Shown piece by piece: positions 53,047 through 61,302 of a stretch of DNA of 64,000 nucleotides. The notes under the pieces were generated by a model, which did no database searches, had not been told where the DNA came from, and worked only from the letters and a program-made list of their open reading frames with translations. This DNA comes from G958295645 sp965242735. GTDB taxonomy: Bacteria; Gemmatimonadota; Gemmatimonadetes; Longimicrobiales; Gaopeijiaceae. Within the stretch, counting starts at the first letter, position 1. Every line of letters begins with the position of its first letter. The stretch is taken from NCBI GenBank assembly GCA_965242735.1, contig OZ251497.1, forward strand, positions 744,001 to 808,000, in the 5' to 3' direction. Position numbers and translations under genes: made by a program.

Positions 53047-54186
53047 ATGCGGCGCGTGACTTGGCGGCGCGCGTTGCGCGTGGCGGGGTGGAACGCCGTG
53101 CTCCTGGCTTGCGGCCTGGGGCTCGTGGTCGTGGCGGCCGAGGGTTGGTTGCGCTTGACGCGACCGTTCAGGGACCGGGCGTGGACGACCTCCTACGTGC
53201 CCGGCGTGACGCGGGTGTTCGCTCCGCACAGCGACTCGAGATGGACGGACCACAACGAATTCTGGCAGGTGTCGCGGGCGAACAGCCTTGGCTTTCTCGA
53301 CCGGGAGCCGCCGAGCCCGGAACTGGCGCGCGCCGGCTGCCACGTCGCCGTCGTTGGCGACTCCTTCGTGGAAGCGCTGCAAGTGGCGCTCGCCGACAAG
53401 TCTCACGTCCTGGTTGAGCGGATCGCCGCGGCGCGGTTTCCGCACTTGGACGTCGTGACGACGGCCTGGGCCGTGAACAGCATCGGCCAGGTCCAGCAGC
53501 TTCCGATGTGGGACAAGTGGATTCGGCTTTGGTCTCCGGACCTGGTGGTGCTGCTGTTCGTCCACAACGACTTCAGCGACAACGCTCGGGGGGATTGGAC
53601 GGGGGGCGGCGGCGAGACGGAGCTGAGTCTCGATGTCGAGGGTCCTCGAATTGCGACGGCCCACCGCGCGGCCGGAGGCCGATTCGTCTTGCGCCTGCCC
53701 GGCACGACCTTGGTGCCCCGCGAGCCTGAAGGCGGCTGGACGCTGGAACTGCCTGTCGGCCTCCGTCCTTGGCTGTTGCCGTGGTGGCGGCGCCAGCGCG
53801 GCTTGCTCGCGACGGAACGGGGGGGGGGGGCGCCACTCCCGGGCGAGGTCTTGCCGAATCCCGATCTCGGCTTCACGGCCTTCGCGCTCGAGCAGTGGCG
53901 AGATCGGACGCAACGGGCGGGCTCGCAGCTTGTCGTCTTGTCGACCAATATCATGCGCCTCGACCAGCCGCCGGCGCCGGAGGAGCCGTTCGAGCGTCTG
54001 GTGCCCATTGTGGAGGCCTTGGACATTCCGCTGGTGGACCAATACGACTACATCGTGCGGCGGGGCGGCGACCCGCGCGAGGCGAGCTGGCGGCAAGACT
54101 GGCACTGGAACCCGCAGGGCCACCAATGGGCCGCGGAAGCGATGCTCGAGCACCTGGAGGAAAACCCTGGGATCTGCGGCCCGTGA
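53047..54186 (+). CDS. SGNH array copy A8 (G12 tract in frame)
   Basis: The 379-residue copy has MRRVTWRRALRVAGWN at its start and blocks VVGDSFVEA, VHNDFSDN and WHWNPQGHQW. A G12 tract (53819-53830) in the linker encodes RGGG in frame. A stretch around 53578-53698 is nearly identical to A5. A copy of the start box (GATGCGGCACGTGACTTGG) also occurs about 75 bases upstream. Confidence 0.8.
   Translation: MRRVTWRRALRVAGWNAVLLACGLGLVVVAAEGWLRLTRPFRDRAWTTSYVPGVTRVFAPHSDSRWTDHNEFWQVSRANSLGFLDREPPSPELARAGCHVAVVGDSFVEALQVALADKSHVLVERIAAARFPHLDVVTTAWAVNSIGQVQQLPMWDKWIRLWSPDLVVLLFVHNDFSDNARGDWTGGGGETELSLDVEGPRIATAHRAAGGRFVLRLPGTTLVPREPEGGWTLELPVGLRPWLLPWWRRQRGLLATERGGGAPLPGEVLPNPDLGFTAFALEQWRDRTQRAGSQLVVLSTNIMRLDQPPAPEEPFERLVPIVEALDIPLVDQYDYIVRRGGDPREASWRQDWHWNPQGHQWAAEAMLEHLEENPGICGP
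53819..53830. repeat. Poly-G tract G12 in A8
   Basis: Twelve consecutive G in the linker of A8, in frame. Confidence 0.8.
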
Positions 54187-54240
54187 CGCGGGGCTCGAAG
54201 ACTTGCAAGCCCGGCGCACGCCGCCGACCGTTCCGCGGCG

Positions 54241-54270
54241 ATGCGGCGCATGACTTGGCGGGGCGCGTGA
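54241..54270 (+). pseudogene. Vestigial array start between A8 and A9
   Basis: ATGCGGCGCATGACTTGGCG continues the family start (MRRMTWR) but reaches a stop codon after ten codons. It is a truncated remnant of a deleted copy or a recombination by-product. Confidence 0.6.
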
Positions 54271-54322
54271 CGCGAGACCTGAGGCTTGCGCTGGGCCTGC
54301 GCCGCCATCCGTCGTCGCGGCG

Positions 54323-55447
54323 ATGCGGCGCATGAGGTGGCGGCGCCTGTTGCGAGCGGCGGGATGGAACGCCGTGCTCCTGGCTGGCGGCCTGGCGCTC
54401 GTGGCCGTGGCGGGCGAGACGTGGCTGCGCGCGACGCGACCGTGGAAGGACTCGGCGCGGGCGAGTTCGTACGTGCCCGGCGTGAGCTGGTTGTTCGCTC
54501 CGCACGGCGAATCGAGAGCGACCGACCACAACGAATTCTGGCAGGTGTCGCGCGCGAACAGCCTTGGCCTTCTCGACCGGGAGCCGCCCAGTCCGGAGCT
54601 GGCGCGCGCCGGTTGCCACGTCGCCTTCGTCGGCGACTCCTTCGTGGAAGCGAAGGAAGTGGCGCTTGCCGACAAGTCTCACGTGCGCCTCGAGGAGATG
54701 GCCGCCTCGCGGTTGCCGCACTTGGACGTCGCGACGACGGCCTGGGGCGTGAGCGGGATGGGCCAAGTCCAGCAGCTTCCGATGTGGGACAAGTGGATTC
54801 GGCTTTGGTCTCCGGACTTGGTGGTCTTGGTGTTCGTCCACAACGACTTCAGAAACAACGCTCGCGGGGACTGGGCGGCGGATGGCGGCGAGACGGAGCT
54901 GAATCTCGAGATCGGCGGTCCTCCGTTTGCGACGGCCCACCGCACAGCCGGAAGCCGCATCGTCTTGCGCCTGCCGGGCACCGTCTTGGTCCCTCATGAA
55001 CCTTCAAGGCCGCTGGGCGCGGACCTCGTGCCAGTCGGCGTCCGCCCTTGGCTGCTGGCGTGGTTGCGGCACAAGCGTGCGTTGCTCGCGACGAGATGGG
55101 GGGCAAGGCCCGTTGCCCCCGATCTCGACTTCACGGCATTCGCGCTCGACCAGTGGAAGGAGCGGATGCAACGGGCGGGCTCGCGGCTCGTCGTCTTGTC
55201 GATCCAGGTCATGCGGCTTCCTCGTTGGCAGCAGGCCCCGGAAGAGCCGTTCGAGCGTCTTGTGCCCATGGCGCAGGCTCGGCACATTGAGCTCCTGGAC
55301 CAATATGACTATATCGTGCGCCAAGGCGGCGACCCGCGCGACGCGAGCTGGATGCACGACTTCCACTGGAACCCGCAGGGCCACCAATGGGCGGCGGAAG
55401 CGATCCTGGAGCACTTGGAGGAGAACCCGGGCGTCTGCGGCAAGTGA
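54323..55447 (+). CDS. SGNH array copy A9
   Basis: The 374-residue copy starts MRRMRWRRLLRAAGWNAVLL, with SYVPGVSWL type N-terminal region and blocks VGDSFVEA, VHNDFRNN and FHWNPQGHQW. Only a G6 run (55098-55103) is left in the linker. It is the last complete copy. Confidence 0.8.
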   Translation: MRRMRWRRLLRAAGWNAVLLAGGLALVAVAGETWLRATRPWKDSARASSYVPGVSWLFAPHGESRATDHNEFWQVSRANSLGLLDREPPSPELARAGCHVAFVGDSFVEAKEVALADKSHVRLEEMAASRLPHLDVATTAWGVSGMGQVQQLPMWDKWIRLWSPDLVVLVFVHNDFRNNARGDWAADGGETELNLEIGGPPFATAHRTAGSRIVLRLPGTVLVPHEPSRPLGADLVPVGVRPWLLAWLRHKRALLATRWGARPVAPDLDFTAFALDQWKERMQRAGSRLVVLSIQVMRLPRWQQAPEEPFERLVPMAQARHIELLDQYDYIVRQGGDPRDASWMHDFHWNPQGHQWAAEAILEHLEENPGVCGK

Positions 55448-55502
55448 CGTGGAGATCGAAGGCTCGCAAGCCCGGCCTGTGCCGCCGTCCGTCGGCGTGG
55501 CG

Positions 55503-55553
55503 ATGCGGCGCATGACTTGGCGGGACGTGTCGCACGCAGCGGGATTGGTCTAG
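55503..55553 (+). pseudogene. Vestigial array start after A9
   Basis: The family start MRRMTWRDVSHAAGLV ends at a TAG after 16 codons, and the sequence following no longer resembles the family. It follows the conserved spacer of the array, so it marks the right end of the repeated unit. Confidence 0.65.
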
Positions 55554-55841
55554 TTGGACTAGCCGCGCGCAGTCGATTTCGGGGAGCCTCGATTGTCGGA
55601 CAGTGCGCGTCAAAAATGGGGACATCGAAACGGACATTTCAGGGGGTCGAAATCTCTGGCCATGCGGCCGAGACGCCCATGAACTGGTCCCGTTCAGCCA
55701 TGTACGTGTCCCGCCGGAGTCACCATCGTTGGGGGGTGCACATCCAGCGGCTCGTTGCCGGCGGTCCTGCGGCCCTGTCCAGGACCGCGCCGGACCAGAC
55801 CGCTGGAGGCAGCCCCTGCCCCGAAGCGCGCGGAGACGCCC

Positions 55842-57038
55842 ATGGCCCCCGCAGATCCCCGAGACCGAGACGCCGACGACGGCGGACCGGAGCCCAGAGA
55901 CGGCAAGCTTGGCGACGCCGGCGGATCGACGCCCTCCGGCCGAGAGCCTCCGCCGGCAGACGCACCCGTCGCGCGCCGCCGTCCGGACGAGCTGCGCCGC
56001 AAGACGATCCACCAGCCGAAGGACAAGATCGCCAAGGCGTTCTACGGCGACGAGCGGGTCGCCGCCGAGCTCTTGGCCGCGCACGTGCTCGGCAAGATCG
56101 TGCCGGGCGAACTCGCCGAGCGCGTCGACCTCGCCCGCCTCTCGAAGACGCAGACCGAGTACGTCGACCCCAAGTCCCGCACCGTCCGCCATGCCGACCT
56201 CGTCTGGCGCGCGCCGCTGCACGACTCGTGGCTCTACGTCGTCTTCCTGTTCGAGGCGCAGTCCACGCCCGAGCCGCGCATGGCGGCGCGGATCCTGCTC
56301 GAGACGGCGCTCGTCTACGACGAGCTGCTGGCCCGCGACCCGGACGTGCGCAAGCAGGGCAAGCTGCCGCCCGTGCTGCCGATCGTCGTGTACGGGGGCG
56401 ACGCGCCGTGGCGCGGGCCCACCCGCGTGGAAGACCTGCTGGCCGACGAGGCGCTGGCGTTCCTGCCGTACGCGCTGGGCCACACGTTCGTGCTGGTTGA
56501 CGAGGCGAAGGAGGCGCAGGCGCTGGAGACGGCGGACACGGCGCGGGAGGCGGCGCTGCAGTTGCGCTACGCGCGCAGTGGCGCCGAGTTTGAGGAGGCG
56601 CTGGCGAAGTGCCGCGAGCTGATGCCGGAGGCGGGACAGGCGAGCCGGGCGCTGGCGGCCTGGGTGCGCCGCGCGCTGATCGACGACGGAGCCAAGGAGG
56701 CAGACATGGAGAACGTGCAGGAGCTGCGCGACCTCGAGCCGGTCGTGCACAGCTTTTGGGGCGCCGAGCGCTTGGCCGCGCGCCGCGAAGGCCGGGCGGA
56801 AGGCCTGGCGGAAGGTCGCGAGGAGGGCCGCGAGCGGGAGCAGGCCACGCTGATCCGCTTGGCGCGGCGCAAGTTCGGCGCGGAGACGGCCGACCGGCTG
56901 GCCTCGTTGGTGGCGGGCGTTTCGGACCCGGAGCGCGTTGGCGAGATCGCCGATCTGATCATCGACTGCGCGAGCGGCGCCGACTTCTTGGCACAGGCGG
57001 CCCGCAACGGGCAACCGGAAGCCGGCGCCGCGCCCTAG
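55842..57038 (+). CDS. Rpn-family nuclease / Transposase_31-like with DUF4351-like tail
   Basis: The 398-residue protein has the Rpn/PD-(D/E)XK core: IHQPKDKIAKAFYGDERVAAELL, then YVFLFEAQSTPEPRMAARILLETA-like strands (LYVVFLFEAQS with the acidic residues), LPIVVYGGDAPW. The C terminus contains RLARRKFGAETADRLASLV, typical of DUF4351. Rpn proteins promote recombination and some are phage-defence nucleases. The N-terminal 75 residues are disordered. It lies just after the tandem array. Confidence 0.8.
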   Translation: MAPADPRDRDADDGGPEPRDGKLGDAGGSTPSGREPPPADAPVARRRPDELRRKTIHQPKDKIAKAFYGDERVAAELLAAHVLGKIVPGELAERVDLARLSKTQTEYVDPKSRTVRHADLVWRAPLHDSWLYVVFLFEAQSTPEPRMAARILLETALVYDELLARDPDVRKQGKLPPVLPIVVYGGDAPWRGPTRVEDLLADEALAFLPYALGHTFVLVDEAKEAQALETADTAREAALQLRYARSGAEFEEALAKCRELMPEAGQASRALAAWVRRALIDDGAKEADMENVQELRDLEPVVHSFWGAERLAARREGRAEGLAEGREEGREREQATLIRLARRKFGAETADRLASLVAGVSDPERVGEIADLIIDCASGADFLAQAARNGQPEAGAAP

Positions 57039-57077
57039 CTTGGCGGCGCGGGGCCGGCCGCCTGCGGGCTCGCTAGG

Positions 57078-57704
57078 CTAGAAGTCGGCCGGCCCGGCGC
57101 CGTCGGTCACCAGCGGCACGAAGCGCACGTGGGCTAGTTCGTCGCGGCGAAACTCCGAGGGCGCGATGCGTCGTTCGCGGACCAAGCGTTGCGTGCCGCC
57201 GGCAGGACCGATGGGGACGACCAGGCGGCCCCCGCCGCCGAGCTGCTCGCGAAGGGCTTCGGGCACGCAGGGGGCGGCGGCGGCCACGGCGATGGCGTCG
57301 AACGGGGCGTGCTCGGCCCAGCCGAGCGCGCCGTCGCCGTGGCGCACGCGAACGTTGTCGCACGCCAACTGCGCCAGCCGCCGCCGAGCGGCGCGCGCGA
57401 GACCTGCGTGGCGTTCGATCGTGTACACCTCCTTGGCGAGCCGGCCGAGGACGGCGGCCGCGTAGCCCGAGCCGGCGCCCACTTCGAGGACGCGGTCCGT
57501 GGGCGCGAGTTCCATCGACTGGGCCATCAGGGCCACCACGTAGGGTTGCGTGATGGTCTGCCCTTCGCCGATGGGAAGCGCGCAGTCCGCGTAGGCGCTC
57601 TGGGCCAAGCGGGGCGGCACGAAGCGCTCGCGGGGCACGGCCTCCATGGCGGAGAGCACGTCGCGGGCGTCGATTCCCCGGCGTGCGAGCTGCCGGCGCA
57701 CCAT
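57078..57704 (-). CDS. pcm: Protein-L-isoaspartate O-methyltransferase
   Basis: Pcm methylates isoaspartyl residues in damaged proteins using SAM. The 208-residue protein has ERFVPPRLAQSAYADCALPIGEGQTITQPYVVALM, the class I methyltransferase motif VLEVGAGSGYAAAVLG, and FDAIAVAAAAPCVPEAL. Length equals the E. coli enzyme. The ATG at 57704 is chosen by family length. It is the last gene of a minus-strand group with the YncE-like and LVIVD genes. Confidence 0.95.
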   Translation of the reverse strand: MVRRQLARRGIDARDVLSAMEAVPRERFVPPRLAQSAYADCALPIGEGQTITQPYVVALMAQSMELAPTDRVLEVGAGSGYAAAVLGRLAKEVYTIERHAGLARAARRRLAQLACDNVRVRHGDGALGWAEHAPFDAIAVAAAAPCVPEALREQLGGGGRLVVPIGPAGGTQRLVRERRIAPSEFRRDELAHVRFVPLVTDGAGPADF

Positions 57705-57742
57705 TCGGCGGCGCGCCCGCGAGAACGCCGCCGGGCCGGGGC

Positions 57743-58948
57743 TCAAGGGCCGGGCCCGCCCGGCGGAGGCTGCCAGAAGTCGATGCCGCCGGGCTGGTGG
57801 CGGAGTTCCGCGCTCGCCGCGAGCGAGAGCGACTCCAGGTCGATCACGTCCACCGTGCCCCGCACCGAGCCGACGGCTTCGTTGGACACGAACGCGTAGC
57901 GGCCGTCGGGGGTGGCGACGACCCCGTGCGTGACGGCACGCGTCGTCGGAATTCGCGCGATCTCGACGCTCCTGTCCAAGTCCACGACGGCCACGGCCTG
58001 CTCGCCCTTCAACGTGATCAGGAGCAGCGACCCGCCTTTCGCGATCTCCAGGTTGTAGGGCGCGGCGCCGGTCGAGAAACGCCGGGCGAGTTCCCATCGC
58101 TCGGTGTCGACTTCCAGGACCGCCCGGTTCTTGTTGCACGCCACGAAGACGGCCTTGCGGGCGGCCGCCGCGCCGGCGGGCTCCACCCAGGTGGGGCTGC
58201 AGACGGGCCCTGATGCGTCCGCCATGTGCGCCGGACCCGCCGAATGGTCTGGGGCGCCGCTGGGGTCGACGCGCTGTTCCCGGCCTGGCGTCACGTCGAA
58301 GCGCGCACTGACTTCCAAAGTCTCGACGTCGATTTCGACCAGCTGGTCGGAGTGCATGCAGACGGAATACTGCTTGCGGCCGTCGGCGGTCAGGCGGCTG
58401 CCGTGAGGCATCATGCACGTGCGGATGCGCTCGACCTCCAGCATCTCGGGGGCGTAGACGACGGAGATGTCCGACGGGACCCTGTCGCCGTGCAGGTTGA
58501 AGTTGGCCGCGAGGAGGAACTGGCCGTCGGGGGTGAGGCCCATCGTGGCGGGGAACAGTCCGAGCTCGGCGCGGCCGACGAGCGTGTCGGGACCGGCCGC
58601 GAACTTCCAGACGTGGCCGAAGGGCGTGCCGTGGGCGATGGTCACGTACCAGAACCTGCCGTCCGGGGAGACGGCGACGCCGTGCGCGCCGTCGTTGTCG
58701 CCCGGCATGACGCCGACGGGAATTTCCTTCTCGACGACGATGCCCGCGCCGGGCGTGAACGCCACGCGGCTGACGATGTCCGAGGACTCGTTGGCCACGT
58801 ACGCACGGTATGTGGGCTGGGCCGCGGCCGCCGGGCCGAAGGAAGCCGACGCGGCGAAGGCGGCGAACGCGAAGAGCGCGGACCTCTGGATTGCGGCCGC
58901 TTGGGCTCGGCCCTCGCCAAGCCTTCGCTGCCCGGCTGCGGCCCTCAC
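57743..58948 (-). CDS. YncE-like secreted beta-propeller
   Basis: The 401-residue protein has a signal peptide (LFAFAAFAASASFGPAAAAQ) preceding blades of YVTN/YncE type: YRAYVANESSDIVSRV, AVSPDGRFWYVTIAH, LTPDGQFLLAANFNLHGD, RAVLEVDTERWELARRF and VATPDGRYAFVSNEAVGSV. The start GTG at 58948 overlaps the LVIVD stop (GTGA), so the two are translationally coupled. The role is unknown; probably ligand or metal-related binding outside the cell membrane. pcm follows. Confidence 0.8.
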   Translation of the reverse strand: MRAAAGQRRLGEGRAQAAAIQRSALFAFAAFAASASFGPAAAAQPTYRAYVANESSDIVSRVAFTPGAGIVVEKEIPVGVMPGDNDGAHGVAVSPDGRFWYVTIAHGTPFGHVWKFAAGPDTLVGRAELGLFPATMGLTPDGQFLLAANFNLHGDRVPSDISVVYAPEMLEVERIRTCMMPHGSRLTADGRKQYSVCMHSDQLVEIDVETLEVSARFDVTPGREQRVDPSGAPDHSAGPAHMADASGPVCSPTWVEPAGAAAARKAVFVACNKNRAVLEVDTERWELARRFSTGAAPYNLEIAKGGSLLLITLKGEQAVAVVDLDRSVEIARIPTTRAVTHGVVATPDGRYAFVSNEAVGSVRGTVDVIDLESLSLAASAELRHQPGGIDFWQPPPGGPGP

Positions 58949-61161
58949 GAGACCTTCGCTCCCCGGTCCTTGGGCGTCACGCGGACGACCCAGAGCCCGG
59001 AGTTGAGATCGGACACGAAGACGTGGCCCTTGAACGGATGCGGTCCCCACGCCATCGGGGCGTTGGGCACGAAGCCGTCGGGCGCGCCGGTCGGCAGCCA
59101 GGCGATTTCTCGGCCCTGGCGGTACAAGTCGCCCCGCAGCTCGCCGGACACGTCCACCACGCGCAGCCCGGCCTGGTAGTAGGCGACGTACATCTTGTCG
59201 TCCTCCACCCATAGGTTGTGCGCGCCGGCTTCGGGCACTTCGTAGCGAGCCACTTCGCGCGGGCGTTCGGGGTCCTCCATGTCCAGGACGTGCACGAAGC
59301 CGCGCGAGCCGTCGCCGGGATGGCCGTTTCTGGACACGCATTCGGCGCATCCGAATATTTCGTCGCCCACGAACAGGTAGCGCCTGCCGTCGGCGTTCGT
59401 GTACGGGAACGCGAAGTGCGTGTGGCCTTCCGGGTAGGCGAAGCTGCTGACTTCCACCGGCGCGGCCGGCGCGCCTCCCCATCGCCCGTCTCCCACGTCC
59501 AGCACGTGGACGCCGTCGTCCCAGTAGGACACGTAGGCCAGCCCGTCCGCCACCCAGACGTCGTGCAGGTACTTGCCCGGCGCGTCGATGCCCCACCGGC
59601 CGATCTCCTCGACGTCCGTGGGGTCCGACACGTCCAGCACGTGCACGTCGAACGTCCCGTTGTGCACCGCGTACAGCACGTCGCCGTTGAAGAAGACGTT
59701 GTGGACGCCGCCGGTCAGGTCCTTCGTGTAGCTGCCGGCGACGACGGGATGGGCCGGGTCGGCCAAGTCCAGCAGCACGATGCCGTTCTTGCGGTCGGAC
59801 GCGCCCTCGCGCGTGATGACGGCGACCGTCGCGGACGCGTTCACCTTGACGTCGTTGACGACGCGCGCGTCCACCTCCACGAAGTCGGACAGGACGGGGT
59901 TGGCCGGATTGGTGACGTCCCATGCGAGCATTCTCTGGCCCCCGGAATGCGTGCCGGCGTACACGTAGTCGCGTCCGTCCACGCCCGTGAACGCCCAGAG
60001 GTCCGACGTGGGCCGGTCGGCCACCAGCCCGCGCCCCAGCGCCACGGCCTCGTGCTCGCCGCCCCGCGCCGACACCTCGATCAGCGCTTGGCCCGTCGCG
60101 GCGCCCGCGGCCGCCGAGACGCGGTAGACGCCGGGACGCTCGGCCACGAAGCCGCCGTCGGGATAGACGGCCGCTCCCGCGCCGCCCCGGCTGTCCACGG
60201 CCGCGACGGAGAACTGCACGGGCGCGCCGGCCACTTCGTCTCCGTTCGCGTCCAGGGCGGCCGCCTTCGCGTAGACCACGTCGCCCGTGCGCGCCCGAGG
60301 CGGCATCGTCACGTCGAGCGACGCGACGGGACTCTCCTCGACGACGAAGCGGACCGACGCCTCCACGCCCTCGGCGCGGACCGTGACCGCGACCTCGCCC
60401 GGACGGATCGCCGTCACGAAGCCGCGCGCGTCCACCGTGGCCAGCCGCCGCCGGCTGCTGGACCATTCCAATTCCACGCGCCTGCGCGCGTCCCCGTCGG
60501 CGGTGCGGGCCTCCGCCTTCAGCCGCGTCACGGAGCCCACGAAGACCCGCTCGGGCGGCGCCGAAAGCTCGACCGTGGCGACGGGGAGCCCCACGACCGT
60601 CACCGGCGCCGAGAAGTCCCGAATCACCGGCGGGCCGGTGCCGGAGGGCGGCGGCGCTCGAACGGCCATGAGCAGCTCGGCGTCGCCTTCCGCCAAGCCC
60701 TTGAGGTAGCCGTCCTCCAGCGCGGCGTGGCGGGAGTCCAGCTTGGCCATGATCCGGACGCCGGGCACGCGCCGCCCCTGCGCGTCGTAGGCAACCATGC
60801 GCACGCTGTCGCCCATCGCCAGGGAATCGCCGACCTGGACGCGCACGTCGGCGGGATCGGTGCGCACGTCGGCGACCCGGGCGCCGATGCGGACGGCCGC
60901 CGAGTACTCTTGGGCGTCCGGCTGGGGGGGCGCGGCGGGTTCCGATCCCGGGACGTCGGCCGGGACGGAGTCCGCCGGGGGCTGGCTGGCCGGGTCTTCC
61001 GCGGCGGCATCGGCGGCGGCCGCTTGCGAGTCGGGCTGCGGCGCGGGGTCCGCCGGCGGAGGCGAAGGCGCGCCCGCGACGTCCGCGCGCGTCGTCTTGC
61101 CGGGCCCGCAGCCCGTCGCCAGAATGCAAGCGGCCAGCACGGCGGCCGAGAGTCGGATCAT
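58945..61161 (-). CDS. LVIVD-repeat lipoprotein with Ig-like domains
   Basis: The 738-residue protein has a lipobox (LSAAVLAACILATGC) and an acidic/Pro-rich linker, two or more Ig-like domains (residues about 90-330, e.g. VELSAPPERVFVGSVTRLKAEA), and a propeller with LVIVD-type repeats: IVLLDLADPAHPVVAGSY, VHVLDVSDPTDVEEIGRWG, GVHVLDVGDGRWGGAP and LRVVDVSGELRGDLY. It resembles the protein at 32586-34652 in order and sequence. A GGAG box precedes the ATG. It is first in a group with the YncE-like gene (GTGA overlap) and pcm. Confidence 0.85.
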   Translation of the reverse strand: MIRLSAAVLAACILATGCGPGKTTRADVAGAPSPPPADPAPQPDSQAAAADAAAEDPASQPPADSVPADVPGSEPAAPPQPDAQEYSAAVRIGARVADVRTDPADVRVQVGDSLAMGDSVRMVAYDAQGRRVPGVRIMAKLDSRHAALEDGYLKGLAEGDAELLMAVRAPPPSGTGPPVIRDFSAPVTVVGLPVATVELSAPPERVFVGSVTRLKAEARTADGDARRRVELEWSSSRRRLATVDARGFVTAIRPGEVAVTVRAEGVEASVRFVVEESPVASLDVTMPPRARTGDVVYAKAAALDANGDEVAGAPVQFSVAAVDSRGGAGAAVYPDGGFVAERPGVYRVSAAAGAATGQALIEVSARGGEHEAVALGRGLVADRPTSDLWAFTGVDGRDYVYAGTHSGGQRMLAWDVTNPANPVLSDFVEVDARVVNDVKVNASATVAVITREGASDRKNGIVLLDLADPAHPVVAGSYTKDLTGGVHNVFFNGDVLYAVHNGTFDVHVLDVSDPTDVEEIGRWGIDAPGKYLHDVWVADGLAYVSYWDDGVHVLDVGDGRWGGAPAAPVEVSSFAYPEGHTHFAFPYTNADGRRYLFVGDEIFGCAECVSRNGHPGDGSRGFVHVLDMEDPERPREVARYEVPEAGAHNLWVEDDKMYVAYYQAGLRVVDVSGELRGDLYRQGREIAWLPTGAPDGFVPNAPMAWGPHPFKGHVFVSDLNSGLWVVRVTPKDRGAKVS

Positions 61162-61302
61162 GGCTCTTCTCCTGCTGCGTTGGTGTTCGACGCACCGCCG
61201 CCGGCGCGCTTGGCTTCTTCCAAGGAATGTACGCCGTCGCGGTCGCCGATGTTCCGCGAGCCTCCCTCTGCCCGCCCGGCGAGACCGCCCGGCGAGGAGC
61301 CC

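Noticed and set aside
51787..54186. A true 799-residue fusion of A7 and A8
   Set aside because: The middle 160 residues match no family copy and A7's proper C-terminal half exists in another frame, so a slip in G8 is the simpler reading.
45672..55000. Long minus-strand open frames through the SGNH array
   Set aside because: They are antisense shadows that repeat because the plus-strand genes repeat.
59218..61302. Plus-strand upstream extension of the ATL frame
   Set aside because: It is antisense to the LVIVD gene and has no protein-like features; the ATG with a ribosome site at 61303 is better.
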